A stretch of DNA of 64,000 nt from Physcia stellaris. Taxonomy: Eukaryota > Ascomycota > Lecanoromycetes > Caliciales > Physciaceae. Positions 35,789 through 45,919 of the stretch are shown piece after piece. Made by a program: the position numbers and the translations under genes. Under the pieces are notes generated by a model, which saw nothing but the letters and a program-made list of their open reading frames with translations, had not been told where the DNA came from and searched no databases. The stretch lies in NCBI GenBank assembly GCA_018902385.1, contig JABSSW010000040.1:310001-374000 (forward strand), written 5' to 3'. Position 1 is the first letter of the stretch; each line of letters starts with the position of its first letter.

Positions 35789-36692
35789 CTAAAGGCGAAC
35801 AAAGAAAAACCTACTCAAGGTTTTCGGTAACACTTCCTGTACGCCCTGTGCACCCCTAGCCCCAAACCTCATCGGCCAGCTAATTACATTCATGTCCCCA
35901 ATCAGCGTCTGACAATCAGTCAACACAGGACGAAGACTCGGGACTTTACGTGTGCACCGCACACTTGGGGGAATGTAGCCCCGAAGCGCGAGGTTGAAGT
36001 CGTCCTTCTCGCCTAAAGCCATTAGCTTCCATCAGTCAACCCAGTGGAGTAGCAGATCAGCCAGACGTGGATACGTACCCAAGCCGAGAGCGTGCCCGCC
36101 ATTGATTGGAAAGCCCGCCCGTATACACTGCGACTGGATACCCAGGGCGCTCGAATGAAGATCTGTGTCTCGGACGAAGGATGGGGCGGCGGATTGTCGA
36201 AGATCGATGATACAACGGCCATCCGCTGTTCGAACCACCACGTCAGCTTGCATTTGTTCGTATAGCGTTTCTTGCGCAGGAGCGGTCGCTCTGATAGGCA
36301 AGAGGTGTTAATTACATACAGCTGATCCACCGCTTCGGCAACCCCACTTCCCAAACGGCTAGCTCTCGTGGGCCGTAGCTGCGCGGCGGATCAAATGGAC
36401 CTCTGGAGAAATCGTTGCGCATACGGCCTATCACCTCGAGACAGCTTGCATATGGTGGGGCTCCCATGGTGGACCTCTCGCACCTGATTTGGACGGCGCC
36501 GAGGTTGGCCGTTGTGTCTGGATTCAGTTGCAGGAGTGGTTGGATGGTGGAGTTTGTTGTTGTGTTGGTTAAGTCAATGTCGGCGAAGGAGGGATTGGAG
36601 AAGAAGCTCGTATCGTCGGACGATTTGAGAGGCGATGAGAGAACGAGAGAAGGCAGAAGATGGAGTGAAAGGAGAAGGTAGTTTGGAAGCAT
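35789..36692 (-). CDS. Predicted secreted protein with two repeated Cys modules
   Basis: Three exons give about 254 residues: 36692-36320, then about 36246-36079, then 36012-35789. The ATG at 36692 begins a signal peptide (MLPNYLLLSLHLLPSLVLSS); an in-frame ATG 17 codons upstream would bury it. The mature part has two similar modules: IRCERSTMG...CLEVIGRM...YGPRE...LPK near residue 60-115 and VRCTRKVPS...CQTLIGDM...FGARG...LPK near 200-245, separated by GRCIIDLR and a GGHALGLG segment. This resembles a common small secreted family of filamentous ascomycetes with no assigned role. The acceptor of intron 1 is uncertain: 36247 gives a 73-bp intron, 36289 a 31-bp intron, and both keep the frame. 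Extracellular location is inferred. Confidence 0.75.
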
Positions 36693-37518
36693 GGTTAAAG
36701 CTTGTGAGCGGAGATACCTTAGTATGAATAAGCTCAAGCTCATTCAAAATACTAAGATAAAACAGATTATCTGAGAATCCATGTCTCCACGCCATGGTCA
36801 TAAGATGCGGAACCGGGAAGCTGGCTGTCACTTTTAATAATTAATGCTAACGGTGCCTAGCATGCGGCTACAAGCTAGAGATTCGAACCGATGCGACTGG
36901 CGCCAGCAGCGTCGCTTGACGAGTGAGATGGTCTTCATGGCAACCACACTGTGTCGTATCCTAAGAACATAAAAGAAGAAATCCGCTGGAACAATAAGCG
37001 CTGAAAGATGGAAAAGGAAGGTGCGGAACCTTTTGATTGTATACTCTAAGTTACCTAGAAGAGATATTTGTGACAGAGGAACGGGCAGTACTATCGTAGC
37101 AAGCAAGATCCTGTACATAAGAAGGCATTTTCAACAACGGAAGATGTGTGGCGACTCATCGAGTATGAGCTCGCGCCTTCTGATATACCTTCTCCATCAT
37201 GGGCCTATGGGATAATTTCCGTGAACAGAAGGGAAGCGTATTGCGTTGTCAATGTATTTAGTTGAAGATATGATCGAAGACAGAGGGAAATGGAACAGTG
37301 TTGCGCCTACGGAGGAATGCCTGAAAGATGGCCTGTATCTACATGTAGGTACTCAAAGCACGATCTCATTTGAGGTGAATGAGGCCTCATCGTGCCAAGC
37401 ATTTTTGTAAGCTAGCCGGCTACTAGCGTACTCACTTAGCGAGATGCCCACTGCCAATTCGGAACGTCGAATTGAGCTGGAGAACCTCATCCTCAACCTT
37501 CAGCATCAACTACACAAC

Positions 37519-38124
37519 ATGTCTGCTCCACAAATGGTGCAGTGCTTCGGCAAGAAGAAAACTGGTAAGCTCAAAGTACAATGGATAGTGCTAAGGAAAG
37601 GCGCTGACATCCGACCAGCAACCGCTGTCGCACACTGCAAGGTTCATCTCACTCACGACCATTCCGCAAGCGCGCCTTCATACTCACAATCTCTCTACAG
37701 GCAGGTAAAGGCCTTGTCAAAGTAAACGGCAAACCTCTCAACCTCGTCCAACCCCAAATCCTCCGCTTCAAAGTACTACAGACCCTCTCCTTCCCCTACC
37801 TTCCCAAAACACCATTCACTAACCCTTTCCCAGGTCTATGAACCCCTCCTCATAGTAGGCCTTGAAAAATTCTCGAACGTCGATATCCGCGTCCGAGTCT
37901 CTGGCGGTGGTCACACCTCGCAAATTTACGCTATCCGCCAGGCCATCTCCAAATCAATAGTTGCATATTACCAGAAGTTCGTGGATGAGTCCGAGAAGAA
38001 TATAATCAAGCAGGCTCTGGTTCAGTATGACCGGACGTTATTGGTGGCGGATAATAGGCGGTGTGAGCCGAAGAAGTTTGGTGGACCAGGTGCGAGGGCG
38101 AGATACCAGAAGTCGTATCGTTGA
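37519..38124 (+). CDS. RPS16: 40S ribosomal protein S16 (uS9)
   Basis: Four exons, 37519-37564, 37619-37641, 37701-37772 and 37834-38124, with introns of 54, 59 and 61 bp, give 143 residues, the usual length. Conserved text includes [59 protein letters not shown] and the universal C-terminus RYQKSYR. It is a structural protein of the small subunit whose tail reaches the P-site tRNA. The early introns close to the start codon are typical of fungal ribosomal protein genes. An ATG 25 codons upstream (37444) is in the same frame without a stop; since uS9 begins at [11 protein letters not shown], the extension is probably leader sequence. Confidence 0.97.
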
Positions 38125-38349
38125 TGGGAAGTGGAAAGTGGAGACAAGAGCGCTTTGTGCGTGGTGCTTGGTGGTATCTGTCTGTTTACTAGGGAATGAA
38201 TAGCTGCAGAACAAAGCACCTCAAAAGACTGGTTTCTGAGAGAGGACAAGATATGCAATATCACGGATTGATTCAGCATTACCATCAGAGCACCTTCCTC
38301 TACGTATCCACCAGCGCCTTTCGTTATGCAACAAAGGGTATTTGGACCT

Positions 38350-39514
38350 TCAAAGTTCGACAATGACAGGAGCATACTCACCTCTTTCATCCTCCCCTTC
38401 CATATCCTCAACCTCCATCTCGATCTGCTCTCCATCCTCCAACTCCAGCATCCCCTTCCTAACAAATGAATCACTCAATTCCCACCCATACTCCACTTTG
38501 AGCCAAGCCTCAAAATCCTCCATCTCTCCCTTAACCCCTCGCCCTCGCCCTCCCCAAAGACCTGCCCAAGGATAATCTTGAACCCTTTTAGCAAGGCCTT
38601 AAGATACGCCCCTCCTTCATCGTTCATATCAAAGAGACCTCCCTCCACGTCCCCACCCCTCTCCAATTGCATCCTCAGCAGCCGCAGAAAAGCAGCGAAC
38701 CACCCCTCCCTCGCCCTCACAGCCCTTCTGCACGTAAGGACCAGTCCCAGTATTCTTTTCCACTCCTCCAAGCAGCTGTAATTCGCAACCGTGAGCACCA
38801 TGAGGAAGCAAACTTCCATCTCCCCCACAACGACATCCCCTCCTCCCTCCTTCTCACTGTTGAAGCGCTCCTCCACTTCCCCAAGCGCCCAACTCCGATC
38901 CAGCACCGCCTCAGTCCTCTCTCGTCCCACGGCTCCCTCCCGCCACGTGCGCTTAAGATCAATGCCGAGGAACTGTAGTTCGCGTTCCTCGAGACCAGTT
39001 TCCGAGGCGCTGAGACCGGGGATGTGGTCCGCGTCCTGGGGGCTGCAGCTTGCAGACGTGATACGCCAGTTGGTATCGCTGCCAGTGAAACGAGTCAGCA
39101 GCGCAGGGTTTATGTGCGCTGTGAGAGTGGGCCAGTCCCCCTTTCATGAGCCCCTTCCTCGGCCAACGTGCCGGCGCTCTGTCGATACGGCGTCAGTCGC
39201 TCGCGCCATATCTCCCGCAGGCTGCCTGTTGCTTTTTTGTGTTCTTCTGTGGTGCAAGGTATTAGACTGCTGCTCGCGGGATCCCATTTCCGGACGATGA
39301 GCGAAGGAGGGGAGGCGGGTATGTGGAACCAGAAACCGTCGCGGATGGAGTATGAGGTTGTTTCGGAGGTGTAGAGGAAGTGCCAGCCGGCTGGAAGGTC
39401 TTTGACGCCGAGGAAGCGGGGGGAGGTGGTGAATGTGATGAGGTCGATACCTACGAGGAGGGATGGGGGGAGCGAGAGAAGGAGCAGGGCAGGAGTGCTG
39501 GCGGGGGCGGACAT
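38350..39514 (-). CDS. AAR2 splicing factor homolog, two frame breaks
   Basis: The N-terminus from ATG 39514 reads ALLLLSLPPSLLVGIDLITF, FLGVKDLPAGWHFLYTSE and RDGFWFHIP, the AAR2 N-domain. Later frames give DWPTLTAHINPALLTRF, ERELQFLGIDLKRTW, FNSEKEGGGDVVVGEMEVCF, a helical YLKALLKGFKIIL segment, and the C-terminus GEYAPVIVEL. AAR2 chaperones Prp8 into the U5 snRNP in the cytoplasm before nuclear import. The frame changes at the five-C run 39137-39141 and at the four-C run 38535-38538. One base more at each makes 1167 bases, 388 residues, close to the human protein. A 32-bp intron (GTCTTT...TTAAG) could explain the second break, but it is very short. I therefore favour under-called homopolymers over a pseudogene. 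Confidence 0.8.
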
Positions 39515-39980
39515 TGGGTGCGCGATCAGAAATGGGTGCGAGAGGAAGGAACGTCACCTAAAATGTGCGAAAGCAATTAAGATTGAAGTGTGTCATGGAT
39601 TTGATATCGAGATATTATTGACGGATGCAAATGCTCTCCTGGGGTTAAACAGGAGATGCCTACAAGCATCGCTGCCATCGTACGAAACCTAGCTTTTGGG
39701 CTTGTTTTAGAGATTGTGGTACACGTTTGGAGGAAGATGTCGGAACGAGCAGAGAAGGAAGGAAAATTTCGAGGTCGTGTCGCAATGAGGGCGGTGCAAC
39801 CTAAAATCACGTTTTCCGACCATTCAATCAAGGGTATCTTCAATAGATGAAGCCGCTAGAAAAAGATTTGGTATTGTAAATCTAGCTCAAAGTGAAGACC
39901 AGGTAGAAGCCGTTCTTCTCGTTTTTCAGAGCACGCAGTTTCCCACCGCAAAGATAGCCAGCACCTCCATAAAGAAACGC

Positions 39981-40629
<649 letters not shown>

Positions 40630-41048
40630 GACTAGATCTCGTCAGACAGCCAAATAGAGGAAATGAATTGGTGAAGCGACTGGGATAAGGTGTCGAGGGT
40701 GTACGGTATTGAAGATCTGAACATAATTTAGGGCATTCGGTCGGTGAGCCCTGCGCTAGCGACTAGCTGCCGATCTCTCGCGGAAATAATCCGAATTGAG
40801 ACTTTGCTGGTCTTACTTGATCCTGTAAACTTTTGGGCGGGCAATGTTGTATGACTCTTGGTGGGGCTACTCAGGTCCTACCTGAAGCTTCCTGCAACAT
40901 GGAATTCACACTCGTCAACTTTGCATTGGGTAGGAGCGCGCATTTCTGCGACGTCTCAAGGAGTGGACAATAGAGAGTGTTCCGAAGAATATCCCGTTCT
41001 CCTTAACATATATCTGGAAAGGCCTTCGAGCACCATCATTGTGTCAGC
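40630..41048. promoter_or_regulatory. Divergent promoter region, RPS14 and TYR1
   Basis: 419 bases between the two divergent start codons must carry both promoters. Pyrimidine-rich stretches on the RPS14 side fit ribosomal-protein promoters in general; I recognise no specific factor site. Confidence 0.45.
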
Positions 41049-42962
41049 ATGGCGAAAATGGACGAGATTACCGTCGGGATCATTGGAATGGGAGAGATGG
41101 GTAAGATGTATGCCCGAAGGATCAGCGCTGCCGGTTGGAGGTAAGCAGCTGTGGTCACATAGAACTTCGATTAATGTACTCTGATGTAAGCAATCCCGTC
41201 TGCTCGTATCTCTCACACCCTCTACTGATGACTTGAGTGCATTTGGCTCGAGCATACCTTGTCGGTTTGACCATTGTCCATTCTGGGCGACTTGATAGCC
41301 GTCAAGGTGTCACTGATGTAAAATCTCAGCTACCTAAAATTTTGATGTCTGAAAACTTGCCAACTAAGCATTCGCATAGCCATTACGATCAATGCGCTGC
41401 GAACAAAGCTGACGTGATCTGATAGACATTATGGTAGCTGATTCAGTCCCCGTTTAGAGTTGTAGCCTGCGATAGACCTAGCAAATACAACGAGCTTAAG
41501 GAGGAGTTTTCTGACTCCGTAAGAATCTGTGCTATGTCTTTGATGTGTTGACTTCGCTGAGATCGTCTTAGCCGAAGGTACAGATACTTCTGGATGGTCA
41601 TCGAGTATCTCGACTGGGCGACTACATAATATATAGCGTCGAGGCTGAAGCTATAGACAGCGTCGTAGCTCTCTACGGCCCCTGTACGTGATGTCTCGCT
41701 TGCCCACCCCCAGTGATTAGATCAACTAACCAAATTAGCGACTAAGCAAGGTGCTGTTGTTGGTGGCCAGACTTCGTGCAAAGCCCCTGAACTGGCTGCT
41801 TTCGAGAATCACCTTCCTGAAGACGTTGACATCGTATCCTGTCATTCCTTACATGGACCAAAGGTCGATCCTACGGGCCAGCCCCTCGTTCAGATCAATC
41901 ATCGTGCTTCGAAAGAAAGCGTTGGCCTGGTCAGACAAATCCTATCCTGCTTTGGGTCGAGAAGGGTTGAGATAACCGGAGAAGAGCATGACCACATTAC
42001 CGCAGATACCCAAGCTGTAACGCACGCCGCTTTCCTGAGCATGGGCACAGCTTGGTGCGCTAACGATCAATTCCCTTGGGAGACGGACCGCTATATTGGC
42101 GGTATAGAGAATGTCAAGGTCAATATCATGCTTCGAATCTACTCAAATAAATGGCACGTATACGCTGGCCTAGCTATCTTAAACCCTTGGGCCAAAATCC
42201 AGATCAAGCAGTATGCCACATCGGTAACGGAGTTATTCAAGCTAATGCTGAGCGGTGAGCGAGATCAGCTTGAAAGAAGGGTCAAAGCCGCGGCAAACAC
42301 TGTCTTCCCTCCTCGCCAGAGTGACGAGAGTCTCCTTCTGAGCGACGAAGTCCTTGATCGTTTCTCCCTTGGTAAGGCGCCGAAAGAGAAGAAAAGGAAC
42401 AATCACCTTGCTCTTTTGGTATGTCCACCACCATTGCTTTCCTGCTCCATCTAGGCTCAAGGCGTGCTACGAGGGAGGTTCTTATCCCGAATTAACAGTT
42501 TGTTCATCTCTGTTGACTTTTCATTTCCTACATTGTCAAAAGGCAAAGCTTACGATAGAGGTTTGATCAGGCCATGGTCGACTGCTGGTCTCAACTACAA
42601 ATCGTTCCCTATGACCATATGATATGCTCAACTCCGGTAATGAACCCCGAAATCTTAACATACGTCTTCTGATAGATCCTTCACAGCTGTTCCGTCTCTG
42701 GCTTGGCGTCACCCAATACCTGTTTCGGAAGCCTGGCCTTCTTGACGAAGTCTTGAAGACTGCCATAGAAGATCACTCTTTCAGACGAGATGACCTCGAG
42801 TTTACCTTTGCTGCTCGCGCTTGGTCCGAATGTGTTTCTTTTGGCGACTTTAAATCCTATCGTGACCGCTTTGAGCGGGTCCAGGAATACTTCAAACCTC
42901 GATTTCCAGAGGCTACGAGAGTTGGGAATGAGATGATCAAAGTCATTTTCGAGAAGATGTAG
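41049..42962 (+). CDS. TYR1: Prephenate dehydrogenase (tyrosine synthesis)
   Basis: Six exons, 41049-41140, 41458-41518, 41572-41683, 41739-42418, 42571-42636 and 42687-42962, give 428 residues. The dinucleotide-binding motif GIIGMGEMG is at residues 9-17, followed by RVVACDRP, DYIIYSVEAE, GAVVGGQTSCKAPE, IVSCHSLHGPKVDP and GTAWCANDQFPWE; the C-terminal helical half has NVKVNIMLRIYSNKWHVYAGLAILNPWA in the dimerisation domain. The enzyme oxidises and decarboxylates prephenate to 4-hydroxyphenylpyruvate with NADP in the cytosol. The first intron is long for this window (317 bp), and the fifth exon is only 66 bases. The exon after VVGG joins cleanly and all phases agree. Confidence 0.95.
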
Positions 42963-43205
42963 GCGCATTGAATTTGACGTGGAAAGTGTGATACCGAGAT
43001 CTTGCACCGAAGAAAGCAGCGTGAGTCTTTATTGGGTAAATCAAGGGAGAAAGCGAAACTCTGAAGTGTTCAACATTCGAGAGCATTGGGACATCCCAAA
43101 TGGCAGAAATTGCGGGTGATGAGTTGCTGGATATACCTCTATACTACTCGAACAGTTTCATAACATATCCGAGGCATGTCAAGATCTTAACACTATGGCT
43201 GCGAA

Positions 43206-44267
43206 TCACGAAGTCGACGTTGCTTGATGCCCCTCTTGAGGCGCCTGCTTGGTAAAGTAGCTCCACGGCATCCAGCTCGCACCGCTCGCCTTCTCCTCGG
43301 CCTCGCCCTTTTCAATTCGCTCAAACGGGGTACCGCTCCTGCTCTTTCCGAGACTCTCTGAGCTCCCTTCCGTACCGCTACCCATTCGTCTTTCCACATC
43401 CTTTTCAATCATCTCTTCCTGTGAAAGCTCTCCAGCCTCCTTATCTAAAACCGTCAACAACATTCTCAACCTTTCTCTCTGCGTTGACAAAAAGGTTATC
43501 TTCTCCGCATTACTCGTCATGCCCTCCGGTATCACACTGCGACCCATATTCTCGACCTGCGCTTCCCTGCTGGTACTACCACCGGAGCCCAATTGGCCCA
43601 TAGTCGCACTCAGCAACCCATAAACATCTCCCGCAGGCGCCGCAAGTCCTTGACGAGCATTTGGTAAATTAAACCTCGACAACAGACTCTGCGCATAATT
43701 TCCACCCTGGCTCTGCGGCGCAAATCTCTGCTCCTTCGGTTGTATACCTAGCAAATTATGCTTTACAAATTCGATCGCCTTCTTCAGATACTCCAGCCCG
43801 GCCTTCCTCGCGTTCTCATGCATAGACGCAATAGCTACATCGATATCATGCTCGTACCTCGCTAAGAAGGGGTGGACATGGCTTTGGTAGAGCAGTCGCG
43901 CGCCCTGGGTTTGCGGGAGGACGAGGTACGAGAGGAGACAGAGGCGGAGGTAGGCGTAGAAGGGAAGCCATCCGATGATGAAGTAGGTCCAGTTTTCGAT
44001 GAGGACGAAGATGGAGTAAACCACCCAGTACATGAGCCATGGTGTCAGGAGAGCAGGATCCGAGGTGCGAAGAGCTTTGTAGGAGGCGAAGATTGGGAAG
44101 AGGATTGTCAGGATGGAGCTATAATACGATGAGCTTTGTCGTTTTCGCTCCCGTGCTCTCAAGATGCGGGAGCGAGGCTAGCAAGCTGAACAGCTCGCAC
44201 GAGAGGTTTACGAGCTGCGTCTCGGAAATTTAACTTACGAGAGGATATTGGGGATTACATCGAACAT
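43206..44267 (-). CDS. ER-shaping protein of the YOP1/REEP (TB2/DP1/HVA22) family
   Basis: Exon 1 (44267-44239) encodes only MFDVIPNIL and part of a serine; after a 120-bp intron, exon 2 (44118-43206) encodes the rest, 313 residues in all. The family core SILTILFPIFASYKALRTSD, TPWLMYWVVYSIFVLIENW, IIGWLPFYAYLRLCLLSYLVLPQTQGARLLYQ occupies about residues 10-100. Hydrophobic hairpins of this type wedge into the outer leaflet and bend ER tubules. A long amphipathic helix (HDIDVAIASMHENARKAGL) and a polar, Ser/Gly/Glu-rich tail follow. This makes the protein much longer than yeast Yop1 (180 residues) but similar to other HVA22-like proteins of filamentous fungi. Confidence 0.92.
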
Positions 44268-44599
44268 GGTCGCCGAGATGGTTTGGACCTTTGAAATAGG
44301 CAGTGTTCAGATAGGGAGAAATGTTATGTAGGATTCAGAACGTTGTCGCCTCTTTGAACAACGCTGTCGCCTTGATAGCAAGGAGGGGCTTATCGATAGA
44401 ACTTAGCTAGTCATGCAGACTCCCCTTGCCGTACTCAAGCGCAGCAGGCGCGCGCATGAGATGTGAAATAGGTAGTGCTCCACTCCCTGTAACTTCATCT
44501 GATGTCTATCACGGAGAGATTACAAGTGTGCCCGTCTGACTGTAGCACACGCTTTTCTCCAAAGCTTTGGAACCCGTCAATACTAAGTCTAGAAACGAC
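44268..44599. promoter_or_regulatory. Divergent promoter region, YOP1-like and TANGO2-like genes
   Basis: 332 bases separate the two divergent start codons. No recognisable TATA element or factor site is visible. Confidence 0.4.
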
Positions 44600-45603
44600 A
44601 TGTGCATCGCACTCTTCTCCACAGCACATCAAGACTATGCTCTCGTGCTGATCAACAATCGTGACGTGAGCAGTCAGGGGATAGCATCCGACATAGTGCT
44701 GAGATAGCCTAGGAGTATCTCAATCGTCCAACTGCCCCTGCAGCCTTCTGGCCTCCACCTTACGCATATATCTTAGGAGGCCGTGATCTGCTCCGAGCAG
44801 AGCAAGGAACATGGCTTGGCGTCACTGAGCAAGGTCTTATAGCCGTCCTGACTAATTATCGAGAAGAGGGTGGCCATTTGCAAGATGCTAGAAGTCGGGG
44901 CGCGATGGTAAATGCCTTTCTCAAACAACCAATTCAAGAAACCCAGGGTACGGAAGCCGTCCTTCGCAATCTCCTCGAAGGTGATGGACTCAAGGGCATC
45001 GGCGGCTTCAGCCTAGTATGTGGCAAACTTGGTGAGCCATTGGCTGTCATCTCCAATCGTACGCCTGATGTAGAAGGCGTAACCTGGCTGGCAAGCCAGA
45101 GAGCGGAGACTGTAGGCTTAAGTAATGCAGCCTTCGGTGATAGATCTTGGCCCAAAGTCACGGAAGGCGAAGAGCTCATGGAATCAGCCATCGCTAGAAG
45201 TATTGCACGTAGCGACAACACGGAAGCGTTTGTGGAAGAAATGATGAAATTGCTGAGTACCGAAACGCTGCCGAAACGGCAGGGGGGACAAGGTTGGGAC
45301 GCCTATGTGAAAGAATTACGAAAGAGCATTTTTATACCAAAGCTTGGTGGTGAAGGTATGGATGGCATGAGAGCTGAAGACGTTGCGACTGCGAAGAGTG
45401 ATCAGCATGTTCAAGGCTTGAGTGGAGTCTATGGAACGCAAAAGCAGACCGTTGTGCTGGTGGACCACCAAGGTCACGTCACCTTTGTCGAGAGGACTCT
45501 GTATGACGACAAAGCTCAAGTAGTGGAGGACGCAGAGCGCAATAAGTGGTTCGAATTGGATATCAAAGACTGGGCTGCGGGTCGGGGACGATGTGCCGTA
45601 TGA
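44600..45603 (+). CDS. NRDE / TANGO2 family protein
   Basis: Exon 1 44600-44665 and exon 2 44713-45603, intron 47 bp, give 318 residues. The N-terminus MCIALFSTAHQDYALVLINN-RDEYLNRPT carries the defining NRDE motif at residues 20-23, right across the splice junction. GGRDLLRAEQGTWLGVTEQG, LIAVLTNYRE and GGFSLVCGKL follow, in the family order. Members form an Ntn-hydrolase-like fold with a free Cys2. Human TANGO2 and yeast relatives are linked to Golgi organisation and to heme or lipid handling, but the reaction is unsettled. It is followed after about 165 bases by a tRNA-like, hairpin-rich sequence. Confidence 0.92.
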
Positions 45604-45767
45604 AGAGTGTTATGAAAGGGCAACAAGATGCTTGGGGGACCAAAGGGTTGAGCAAAAAGATATCATCTAGGTGCAAGGGATCAGGAGACCATCAAAATAT
45701 CGAAACAAATGGCAAAAGTCTAGTCCCACGGAAGGGCGGCGGCCACTTCGGTGGGAGTTACACAAAC

Positions 45768-45793
45768 CCCTTGAGCTTCGAAATGCTCAAGGG
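45768..45793. repeat. Perfect 9-bp hairpin
   Basis: cccttgagc (45768-45776) pairs exactly with gctcaaggg (45785-45793), with an 8-base loop. It lies just downstream, in the minus direction, of a tRNA-like segment and may be part of the same element. Confidence 0.7.
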
Positions 45794-45799
45794 ATTTCA

Positions 45800-45915
45800 G
45801 TCCGATCGGGGATTTGAACCGGGGGCGGTATGCGGCACCACCGTTGTCCTGAACTCCGCATACTGAAGCGCGCTAGAGCCGCCGGGTGGCCGAAGTAGCT
45901 GGGCGTCCTAGCTAC
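45800..45915 (-). repeat. tRNA-like sequence, possible SINE head or tRNA relic
   Basis: Read on the minus strand, GGTTCAAATCC matches the internal promoter B box of tRNA genes. About 30 bases upstream of it a perfect 8-bp stem GTATGCGG / CCGCATAC encloses 20 bases, like an intron-bearing anticodon arm. An A-box-like GGCGGCTCTAGCGCG precedes. However, the T-stem pairs poorly (CCCGG against CCCCG) and no 7-bp acceptor stem closes the structure, so it is not a working tRNA. The tail contains further hairpins (45768-45793). A tRNA-derived SINE or a decayed tRNA gene are both possible; copy number would decide. Confidence 0.35.
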
Positions 45916-45919
45916 GACG

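Noticed and set aside
36860-36930. tRNA-like GGTTCGAATC on the minus strand
   Set aside because: The bases around the T-loop do not pair and no acceptor or anticodon stem is present.
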